Assembly (NCBI GenBank): GCA_023131935.1
Contig: JAGLYY010000083.1
Coordinates: 1-7,558 of the forward strand
Direction: 5' to 3'
From: Spirochaetales bacterium
Lineage (GTDB): Bacteria; Spirochaetota; Spirochaetia; JAGLYY01
DNA length: 7,558 nucleotides
The notes below the pieces were generated by a model. It saw nothing but the letters and a program-made list of their open reading frames with translations, had not been told where the DNA came from and did not search any database. A program made the position numbers and the translations under genes. Positions within the stretch are counted from its first letter, which is position 1. Every line of letters starts with the position of its first letter. Below, piece after piece: positions 1-5,155 of the stretch.

Positions 1-1310
1 CCAATAGATTTTGCCGCTGCCTCCATACACTTGATCACATTTCCATGATTCTGAGTGATCCGTTCCCCTGTCAGAGTGACGCTTCCCGGTTTCAGTGCGT
101 TGAGTTTCCGGAATTCAAGGGGATCCATTCCAATGGTATCAGCAATGAGATCCATGTGTTTTTCCAATCCCCAGAAAAATTCCACATGGCCAAAGCCGCG
201 GTAGGCCGTTCCAAAGGGCTTGTTGGTATATATCGTAAAGGAGTCAACCCAGGCGTTTGGAATTTCATAAGGACCGCCGGCGGAATATCCGGAGGCCCGT
301 GTTACATTTACCGCGTAATCCGCGTATGCCCCTGCGTCCCAGTACATGATCATCTTTTGAGCGATGATTTTTCCCCTGGAAGTAACTCCGGTCTTGATCC
401 GGTAAATGAGGCCACTTCTGCAGGGGAGCAGCGAGAACTCTTCTTCCCGGGTTGCCTGCATTTTTACCGGCCGTCCCCCCGCCTTTTTCGACAATACAGC
501 AAGGAGTGGTTCCAGGTGAATTCCGGCTTTTCCTCCGAATCCTCCACCGACGTAGGGAACAATCACCCTTACCTTGCTATGTGACATATTAAAGGAGTGA
601 CAGAAGAGGTTTCTTACCGTAAAGGGTGATTGGGCGGAAGACCAGATGGTAACCTGATCGTTTTTCTGCCATGAAACGATGGCCGCGTGAGTTTCCATGG
701 GAACATGCTGGACCGAAGGGTTGGTATACTCCCGTTCAATGATCCAATCAGCCTCTTTAAAACCCTTATCAACATTCCCTTTTCTGAGTTTTGTGTGATT
801 GGCAATGTTAGTCCCCGGTTTTGGGGTAAAGACTGCTTCGACAAAATCATAGTTGCCCAGGTCCGGATGAACGAGGGGGGCAGTATCTTTAATAGCTTCT
901 TTAGGATCGAGTACCGCGGGGAGTACCTCATATTCTACAATGATTTTTTTCACCGCTAAAGCGGCGGTAAAGAGGTCGTCAGCGGCTACTGCCGCGACAG
1001 CTTCTCCATAGTGCCGCACCTCTCCCTTCGCAAGGATATGTTTATCCACGAGATACAGACCTACCAGGTAGTCCAGTTCCTCCCCGGTGACGATGGCTCT
1101 GACTCCAGGTATTTTTTTGGCCCGGGAGATATCGATCTTCTTTATCTTTGCCCTGGCGTGTGGGCTGCAGACCACTTTAGCGTGGAGCATTCCCGGCAGC
1201 TCCATATCACTTACGTAGGTTGCCTGTCCGGTGAGTTTTTCCCCGGCATCGATCCTTTTCGTTATTTTTCCGACGAAATTCAGGGATTCCTTTGGGATAT
1301 TTTCATACAT
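1..1310 (-). CDS. Molybdopterin-binding (large) subunit of a xanthine dehydrogenase/aldehyde oxidase-family hydroxylase, C-terminus cut off
   Basis: Reading the minus strand from the ATG at 1310 gives 436 uninterrupted codons to the window edge, roughly the N-terminal 55-60% of a family member. Residues about 20-130 match the aldehyde oxidase/xanthine dehydrogenase a/b hammerhead domain (GQATYVSDMELPGMLHAKVV). The Mo-cofactor domain follows, with QHVPMETH (201-208), the dithiolene-binding GGGFGGK (255-261), GPYEIPN (346-352) and YRGFG (370-374). The family oxidises aldehydes or N-heterocycles at a Mo centre using water oxygen. YRGFG rather than AYRCSFR argues against a CO dehydrogenase CoxL. 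Ala262 follows GGGFGGK where classical xanthine dehydrogenases have a substrate-orienting Glu, so the substrate is uncertain. The start overlaps the end of the Fe-S subunit by 8 bases, indicating translational coupling. The catalytic C-terminal Glu would lie outside the window. Family call is firm; substrate is not. Confidence 0.95.
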   Translation of the reverse strand, partial: MYENIPKESLNFVGKITKRIDAGEKLTGQATYVSDMELPGMLHAKVVCSPHARAKIKKIDISRAKKIPGVRAIVTGEELDYLVGLYLVDKHILAKGEVRHYGEAVAAVAADDLFTAALAVKKIIVEYEVLPAVLDPKEAIKDTAPLVHPDLGNYDFVEAVFTPKPGTNIANHTKLRKGNVDKGFKEADWIIEREYTNPSVQHVPMETHAAIVSWQKNDQVTIWSSAQSPFTVRNLFCHSFNMSHSKVRVIVPYVGGGFGGKAGIHLEPLLAVLSKKAGGRPVKMQATREEEFSLLPCRSGLIYRIKTGVTSRGKIIAQKMIMYWDAGAYADYAVNVTRASGYSAGGPYEIPNAWVDSFTIYTNKPFGTAYRGFGHVEFFWGLEKHMDLIADTIGMDPLEFRKLNALKPGSVTLTGERITQNHGNVIKCMEAAAKSI

Positions 1311-1791
1311 ATTTAAGGTCCCCCTTTTCTTTTCTTTGGCCGGTCGCGTCCTGGACCGCCTCAATTATCTGCTGATACCCGGTACAACGGCAGAAATTTC
1401 CCTCAATACCCTGACGGATTTCCTCTTCTGTTGGTTTCGGGTTTTTTGCAAGGAGTTCTTTTATCGTCATGATCATGCCGGGTGTACAAAATCCGCATTG
1501 GACAGCGTGATGTTTGTCGAAAGCCTGTTGAAGTTTCGACAACTTTCCCTGTTTCGCTTCCCCCTCAATAGTCTCGATGGCAGCGCCGTCAGCTTCCGGG
1601 GCGAGGACCAGGCAGCTGTTCACAGATTTGCCATTCATGATAATCGTGCATGCACCGCATTCTCCGGCACCACAACCCTCTTTTGTTCCGGTAAGTCCGA
1701 GATCTTCCCTTAAGAAATGGAGGAGAGTTCTATTTTCCTCAACTTCACGAATATAGGTTTCCCCATTTATCTTTACTTTTATTTTCACCAT
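1303..1791 (-). CDS. [2Fe-2S] small subunit of the molybdenum hydroxylase (CoxS/XdhC-like)
   Basis: This 162-residue protein carries both expected iron-sulfur clusters. The N-terminal plant-ferredoxin-type site is GCGAGECGAC plus a later Cys (Cys40, 45, 48 and 60). The C-terminal helical domain has CGFC (Cys99, Cys102) and CRC (Cys134, Cys136). All eight ligands are present and the length is typical. In the family this subunit relays electrons from the Mo site to FAD. The ATG at 1791 overlaps the stop of the upstream FAD gene by one base (TAATG) and has a GAGGA Shine-Dalgarno at 1801-1805, nine bases upstream. There is no signal peptide or Tat leader, so the enzyme should be cytoplasmic. Such genes are often labelled coxS, xdhC or ndhS; no symbol is assigned because the substrate is unknown. 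Confidence 0.97.
   Translation of the reverse strand: MVKIKVKINGETYIREVEENRTLLHFLREDLGLTGTKEGCGAGECGACTIIMNGKSVNSCLVLAPEADGAAIETIEGEAKQGKLSKLQQAFDKHHAVQCGFCTPGMIMTIKELLAKNPKPTEEEIRQGIEGNFCRCTGYQQIIEAVQDATGQRKEKGDLKYV
1320..1328 (-). promoter_or_regulatory. Shine-Dalgarno deciding the start of the molybdopterin subunit
   Basis: The minus strand reads AAAAGGGGG nine bases before the ATG at 1310, inside the last codons of the Fe-S subunit gene. It supports ATG-1310 over the overlapping ATG at 1306, whose frame stops after eight codons. The AAGGGGG form also shows that this organism uses G-rich Shine-Dalgarno sites, which bears on the short ORF at 2818. Confidence 0.75.
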
Positions 1792-2606
1792 TACCGAAGC
1801 TCCTCTAACAAACGTTTAATGTATACGCCGACCATGAAATTTCGGTAGTCTTTCGATCCCCGGATATCGTCGATAGGGGTGATAGCTCCCAGCACCTTGT
1901 CGATGATTTTCTTTGCGGGAGTATTGAGCGGGATCCCCTCCACGAGGACCGGAGTCGGTGCCGCGGAAGAGATTCCGCATTTGTACTCATCTTTTGTCTT
2001 TAAAAGAGCTACCCCGACAACTCCGAGATCATGCCCCTGGATCCGTTTCAATTTGAAAAATCCCCCCTTTGCCCGGGTATGCTTTTCGGGTACGAGGAGC
2101 TGTGAAAGAATTTCTTCCGGACGAAGGACTGTTTTCTTTACTCCCGTGAAAAACTCTTTCAGCGGTACAGTTCTCTCCCCCTCCTTTGAAACAATAACGA
2201 CGGAGGCTTCAAGACACAGGAGAGCGGGGACCATATCAGCACTCGGAGAAGCATTTACAATATTTCCGATCACTGTCGCGCGGTTTCTAAGCTGGTGGGA
2301 CGCGAGATGTTCTGCCGCAATTGTGAGAATGTGATAGTTTTTCTTTACATCGGGATGGTCTTTCAGTTGATTGATGGTAACCGCGGGTCCAACTTCGAGT
2401 CCTGCTTTTTTGTCGAAACGTAAGACATTGTAACCGGGAATCTTTTTTAGATCTACCACAATGGTTGGAGTAATAACACCAAGGCGTATATTTGCAAGTA
2501 GATCAGTCCCGCCGGCAAGAAGTTTTAATTCCGGACCTTTCTCCGTAAGAATATCGAGGAGCTCCTTTTCTTTCTTCGGAGCGAGGTAGGTAAATTCGCA
2601 CAGCAT
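1791..2606 (-). CDS. FAD-binding (medium) subunit of the molybdenum hydroxylase (CoxM/XdhB-like)
   Basis: This 271-residue protein has the two flavin-binding signatures of the vanillyl-alcohol-oxidase-fold medium subunits: AGGTD at residues 31-35, and TVIGNIVNASPSAD at 111-124. A C-terminal domain of the CO dehydrogenase flavoprotein type follows (about 175-270, beginning near FFKLKRIQGHDLGVV). The length is normal and there is no [4Fe-4S] insertion like that of 4-hydroxybenzoyl-CoA reductase. It should take electrons from the Fe-S subunit and pass them to NAD+ or another acceptor. It is the first gene of the operon. The ATG at 2606 is supported by a GAGGT Shine-Dalgarno at 2614-2618, seven bases upstream, and by a strong promoter about 70 bases upstream. 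The gene order FAD, Fe-S, Mo is the common medium-small-large order. Confidence 0.96.
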   Translation of the reverse strand: MLCEFTYLAPKKEKELLDILTEKGPELKLLAGGTDLLANIRLGVITPTIVVDLKKIPGYNVLRFDKKAGLEVGPAVTINQLKDHPDVKKNYHILTIAAEHLASHQLRNRATVIGNIVNASPSADMVPALLCLEASVVIVSKEGERTVPLKEFFTGVKKTVLRPEEILSQLLVPEKHTRAKGGFFKLKRIQGHDLGVVGVALLKTKDEYKCGISSAAPTPVLVEGIPLNTPAKKIIDKVLGAITPIDDIRGSKDYRNFMVGVYIKRLLEELR

Positions 2607-2677
2607 GAAACATACCTCACATAGTTTTTGGTCTTTCCAACTCCGGAAAAACGAATAAATTTAAAACCGTAAAGTTC

Positions 2678-2706
2678 ATTAAAAATCTATTATTTCCATC
2701 TGTCAA
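2678..2706 (-). promoter_or_regulatory. Sigma-70-type promoter of the molybdenum hydroxylase operon
   Basis: On the minus strand a perfect -35 hexamer TTGACA (2706-2701) is followed by a 17-base spacer and TTTAAT (2683-2678), a 5/6 match to TATAAT. Transcription would start near 2670 and give a leader of about 65 bases before the FAD-subunit ATG. Score and position are both good. No operator was identified with confidence. Confidence 0.7.
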
Positions 2707-2746
2707 GTAAAGAAACACCAAATGAGCTGGCCAGTGCCGGGAACGT

Positions 2747-2774
2747 TTGACATTCCCTCAGGGTTTTTTAGCAT
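2747..2774 (+). promoter_or_regulatory. Possible plus-strand promoter upstream of the structured leader
   Basis: A perfect TTGACA at 2747-2752 is followed by a 16-base spacer and TAGCAT at 2769-2774 (4/6 match). Transcription would begin around 2781, just before the first arm of the nested inverted repeats at 2784. The -35 lies inside an imperfect palindrome (GGGAA at 2739-2743, TTCCC at 2753-2757) that could be an operator. The -10 is mediocre, so this is tentative. Confidence 0.35.
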
Positions 2775-2783
2775 TGGATTATC

Positions 2784-2876
2784 GCTCCTGCAGGTTCCCG
2801 TTATCAAAGGGGGTGATATGAAGCCACCTATGATTTTTCACGTCAGTGAAAATATCTCTTTTAGCTTCGCAGGTGC
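2784..2876 (+). promoter_or_regulatory. Candidate structured RNA leader (nested inverted repeats, three-way-junction-like)
   Basis: Four helices nest consistently. The closing helix P1 is 2784-2791 with 2869-2876 (7 of 8 pairs). P2 is TATCA 2802-2806 with TGATA 2814-2818, loop AAGGGGG. P3 is GAAGC 2820-2824 with GCTTC 2864-2868, directly abutting P1. P4 is TTTTCAC 2835-2841 with GTGAAAA 2846-2852 over a GTCA loop; three more pairs (2832-2834 with 2854-2856) extend it across one bulged T. The G-run in the P2 loop (2809-2813) is complementary to CCCCCC at 2898-2903, so a pseudoknot is possible. A T8 tract (2914-2921) and the ribosome site of the 2934 gene follow. It matches no riboswitch class I recognise. 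The helices are short, so chance folding is possible. The DNA palindrome in P4 could instead be a protein-binding site. Confidence 0.4.
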
Positions 2877-2892
2877 TCGTTCACCGCCTTGA
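2818..2892 (+). CDS. Short ORF of 24 codons with near-perfect Shine-Dalgarno; possible leader peptide
   Basis: The ATG at 2818 opens a 24-codon frame ending at TGA 2890-2892. The predicted peptide begins MKPPMIFHVS and ends SFAGARSPP. AAAGGGGGTGAT (2806-2817) runs directly into the ATG, one base off the AAAGGAGGTGAT complement of the 16S 3' end; its G-run centre is about six bases from the start codon. It lies wholly inside the inverted-repeat region, with its Shine-Dalgarno in the P2 loop, and ends 41 bases before the 2934 gene. It has no run of a single amino acid as in classical attenuators, and no obvious membrane segment. It could be an upstream ORF controlling the 2934 gene, a small protein, or coincidence. 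The ribosome site is the only real support. Confidence 0.4.
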   Translation: MKPPMIFHVSENISFSFAGARSPP

Positions 2893-2917
2893 CAACGCCC
2901 CCCTATATCAGTATTTT
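2889..2917 (+). promoter_or_regulatory. Possible promoter immediately upstream of the two-TM protein gene
   Basis: TTGACA (2889-2894), a 17-base spacer and TATTTT (2912-2917, 4/6 match) form a plausible sigma-70 promoter. It would start transcription near 2924, leaving about ten bases of leader, so the TAAGG ribosome site (2925-2929) would sit at the extreme 5' end. That is tight, so the element is an alternative to the promoter at 2747 rather than a firm call. Confidence 0.3.
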
Positions 2918-2933
2918 TTTTCTGTAAGGTATT

Positions 2934-3710
2934 ATGGAAACGAAAACGAAAGTGACAATTTTTCACCTCTACCGGAAAGATGGAAGCGCCCTTTTTCTCC
3001 ATCCCTTTGAGAACCTGGATTCTTTCATGGATATCACCGGTACCTCCGATATTGCCGGAAAATATGGCCGCGATCCCCGGGTAGAGTCCCTGACCCTGTT
3101 CAGGAATGATCTTTACCGGATGATTGAGGGAGCGGTCAAAGGATGGCTTTCGGAACAGAAATTCATCTCCAGGTTTCTTTTATCCGCAGTCGCTTTCCTG
3201 GTTGTGTATTTTGCCTCCACCCTGCTCATCCGGGACCCTATCCCTGTTATCGACGAGATCCTACTTGGCCTCGCCGGCAGTGGGCTTACTTTTTTCTATC
3301 TCGTTAAGAAGGACCAAAACAGCAGTCTGGCTCTAAAGAAACGGGTTGAGCTCAGGACAAAAATTGACAGGATTTTGTTTGAAGAGGACCCCTTCGTGAA
3401 GGAGGTGGAAGATTTTCTCATCAGGAACGAGGAACTTCCCGCTGAAAAACTTCTTGATTCAATGATGGTGGAGGAATCTTTCAGTATCGATGATAAGGAC
3501 GATGCCAGGCAGCTCCTCTCCTATCTGGAGAAACGGTTCGGAAGCCGGGAACTCAAAAAGCAGTCGAAGCTCATCTCCATGGCTTATGCCAGCCAGAATA
3601 CCGGTAAAGCTGTTAAGGCTTTAAATCATCTTGCCGAGTCAAAAAAGATTGATCTTTCCCTCTTCGCAACCTATACCCGTATCAAACGGAGTTGTGAAAA
3701 AGTATCCTGA
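2934..3710 (+). CDS. Protein of unknown function with two transmembrane segments
   Basis: I do not recognise a family for this 258-residue protein. Residues 1-75 are soluble and start with a beta-rich stretch (KVTIFHLYRKDGSALFLHPF). Two hydrophobic helices follow at about 78-99 and 105-124, joined by a short loop (RDPIPVIDE) and capped by KK. The charged C-terminal half (130-258) is predicted helical; residues about 150-250 look like alpha-helical repeat material. No catalytic motif stands out. The two-helix hairpin suggests an inner-membrane protein with both N- and C-terminal domains in the cytoplasm, which is inference. The ATG at 2934 has TAAGG four bases upstream, a slightly short spacing. 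The stop abuts the stop of the convergent barrel gene with no gap. It is divergent from the molybdenum hydroxylase operon, with no clear functional link. Confidence 0.85.
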   Translation: METKTKVTIFHLYRKDGSALFLHPFENLDSFMDITGTSDIAGKYGRDPRVESLTLFRNDLYRMIEGAVKGWLSEQKFISRFLLSAVAFLVVYFASTLLIRDPIPVIDEILLGLAGSGLTFFYLVKKDQNSSLALKKRVELRTKIDRILFEEDPFVKEVEDFLIRNEELPAEKLLDSMMVEESFSIDDKDDARQLLSYLEKRFGSRELKKQSKLISMAYASQNTGKAVKALNHLAESKKIDLSLFATYTRIKRSCEKVS

Positions 3711-4991
3711 TTATTCGTCACCTGAAGCAGCAGAATCAGAAACACCCCCAACCTTGTTCAATTGATCTAAACTATCCTGAAGGCCCTGGGTCTGTTTGGC
3801 GATATTGATATATTCCCTCGCCGGCTGGAACCCGCTATCAAGAAGCAGGACGTTTTCCCAGTATTTTATCGCAAGATCGGTATCTCCCTCGGCGTAGGCC
3901 TCGATTCCCAGTAAGTAAAGTTCATCAACCCTGGACTGGATGCTGTTTCGTCCTTCATCCCCAAGATTCAGTTTAGCCTGAATACTGAACCGGTCAGCGG
4001 AACTTAATGATGTCGTCAGGTCCAGAGTATAATTGACAATAAAGCTGATATTTTTCAGATCTACAGTGCTTCCGAGGGAAATTCGGGGATTCGCCCCCCG
4101 GTAGTTGAACCCACCCTGGAGGGAGTAAAAATCGGTGAAGCTCAAGTTAAACCCCGCGGCAAGGTTCCAGCCTTCCCACTTATCCTGTGGGAGGGTCAGG
4201 CTGAATGGATAGTTGATATCTACCGAAATGAGCAGGGGCCGGAGGGGGGAGTAGGCGATACCTGCGGTAGCTTCCGTAGGCAGGTTTTCATCTTCCCCGC
4301 TTACTCCAAGGTTTTTTACCACAAGGCCAAGGGAGAAGTTCCTGCTTCGCGAGGTATAAAGCTTAAGGAAGTTAAATCTGGTGAGAATACCGAGATCCAT
4401 CATCCCGGCAATTGCTGATTGATTCGTAAGATTCTGGTCTTCCCGAACGAAAACACCGGGGATATGCCTGTATGCCGCCTTGATGTTCATACCGAGGGAG
4501 AGGCCGTAGAAGTAATAGCTCGAAAAAAATCTATAAGAAGCGTTCAGGGTAACCATCGATTCTGAGGGGTATCCTGAAGCTTCCCGTGCCCCCCAGGCAT
4601 TGTATTGGGTGAAGGGGAGAAAGAGGAATTTACCCCCTATCCCTATTCCGAAATCATTCACCCGTTTCGTGAAAACAAGCCCTTCGATCTGCGAATCAGC
4701 TATCCAGTTGTTATGAAGAAGGGAAACCTCCGAAAAATCGAGCATAGAGCTTCCCGCGGGATTGGATTGAAGAAAACCGGAATCCAGGGAAACCGCCGTG
4801 TAGGCGGTACCCATCCCCTCAAACATCCCCCCAATAGGGATATTCAAGATCGGAAAACTGGTTAGCCCGGTATTCTGATCCAGAAAAAAGTCCGAAAAAC
4901 CGCTGAAACTGCTGTAAAAATCCTCAACCTGTGCTGTCAGGGGGACACAGATCAAGAGAAGAAAGAAGACAGGAATGAGGATTCGTTTCAT
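3711..4991 (-). CDS. UPF0164-like outer-membrane beta-barrel protein with C-terminal TPR-like region
   Basis: This 426-residue protein starts with a signal peptide (MKRILIPVFFLLLICVPLTA, cut before Gln21; no lipobox). Next comes a signature typical of spirochaetal UPF0164/FadL-like barrels and related PorV-type proteins: GGMFEGMGTAYTAVSLDSG followed by NPAG (about residues 54-80). From there to about 346 there are alternating aromatic and hydrophobic strands of an outer-membrane barrel. The last 75 residues are helical, with a TPR-like repeat (ELYLLGIEAYAEGDTDLAIKYWENV, split over about 357-381) and an acidic tail that should face the periplasm. ATG-4991 is preferred. A TTG at 5003 is in frame but lacks a ribosome site and would add four residues before the signal peptide. 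UPF0164 members in Treponema are proposed fatty-acid-type importers; whether this one transports anything is unknown. It is divergent from the large TPR gene at 5156. Confidence 0.85.
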   Translation of the reverse strand: MKRILIPVFFLLLICVPLTAQVEDFYSSFSGFSDFFLDQNTGLTSFPILNIPIGGMFEGMGTAYTAVSLDSGFLQSNPAGSSMLDFSEVSLLHNNWIADSQIEGLVFTKRVNDFGIGIGGKFLFLPFTQYNAWGAREASGYPSESMVTLNASYRFFSSYYFYGLSLGMNIKAAYRHIPGVFVREDQNLTNQSAIAGMMDLGILTRFNFLKLYTSRSRNFSLGLVVKNLGVSGEDENLPTEATAGIAYSPLRPLLISVDINYPFSLTLPQDKWEGWNLAAGFNLSFTDFYSLQGGFNYRGANPRISLGSTVDLKNISFIVNYTLDLTTSLSSADRFSIQAKLNLGDEGRNSIQSRVDELYLLGIEAYAEGDTDLAIKYWENVLLLDSGFQPAREYINIAKQTQGLQDSLDQLNKVGGVSDSAASGDE

Positions 4992-5036
4992 TTCACCATT
5001 CAATATACTACGGAAGGATTCTTTTTTCCAGAGGAT

Positions 5037-5065
5037 AACTGTGGTATCTTAAACTGTGGTATCTT
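5037..5065. repeat. Tandem 14-bp direct repeat in the divergent promoter region
   Basis: AACTGTGGTATCTT occurs at 5037-5050 and again, identical, at 5052-5065 with a single A between, giving a 15-bp period. It lies about 46 bases before the barrel gene start (minus) and 91 bases before the TPR gene start (plus). It could be a paired regulator-binding site or a slippage duplication. I found no convincing -35/-10 pair for either gene in this intergenic region. Confidence 0.85.
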
Positions 5066-5076
5066 TTTTCATAGGC

Positions 5077-5150
5077 AGGCTTTAAGGTTGTTGTTCCTTA
5101 GTAGAGACAGCCATTCTGCCGATACATGATACGTTGAGGCTTTATAGGTT
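5077..5150 (+). repeat. Imperfect direct repeat before the TPR gene
   Basis: AGGCTTTAAGGTT (5077-5089) recurs as AGGCTTTATAGGTT (5137-5150), identical except for one inserted T and spaced 60 bases apart. The second copy contains the AGG used as the weak ribosome site of the GTG-5156 gene. The copies may be remnants of a duplication or regulator half-sites; support is limited to the sequence match. Confidence 0.5.
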
Positions 5151-5155
5151 AACCG

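Noticed and set aside
45..584. Plus-strand ORF of 179 residues, and the similar plus-strand ORFs at 687-959, 1011-1316 and 1231-1713
   Set aside because: They lie antisense to the molybdenum hydroxylase genes, whose minus-strand frames carry full family motifs; the plus-strand products resemble nothing and lack ribosome sites.
614..931. Minus-strand ORF of 105 residues
   Set aside because: It is in a different frame from the continuous molybdopterin-subunit frame that covers 1-1310, and its translation is compositionally odd.
1303..1310. Possible frameshift or gene fusion between the Fe-S and molybdopterin subunits
   Set aside because: The 8-base overlap is a normal coupled stop/start, and each protein has its complete termini and its own ribosome site.
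1..1310. CO dehydrogenase large subunit (CoxL)
   Set aside because: The CoxL active-site loop AYRCSFR is replaced by AYRGFGHVEF with no catalytic Cys at that site.
2755..2769. Terminator-like CCCTCAGGG followed by T6
   Set aside because: The stem could be only three base pairs with a three-base loop, and no gene reads into it from the left on the plus strand.
2784..2933. Known riboswitch (cobalamin, TPP, FMN, SAM, fluoride or Moco type)
   Set aside because: Short similarities such as AAGCCAC were considered, but the conserved core boxes of these classes are not present.
4605..4865. Plus-strand ORF of 86 residues inside the barrel gene
   Set aside because: It is antisense to a well-supported signal-peptide and beta-barrel coding frame.
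4991..5003. TTG at 5003 as the start of the barrel gene
   Set aside because: It has no Shine-Dalgarno and adds four residues before an otherwise standard signal peptide starting at ATG 4991.
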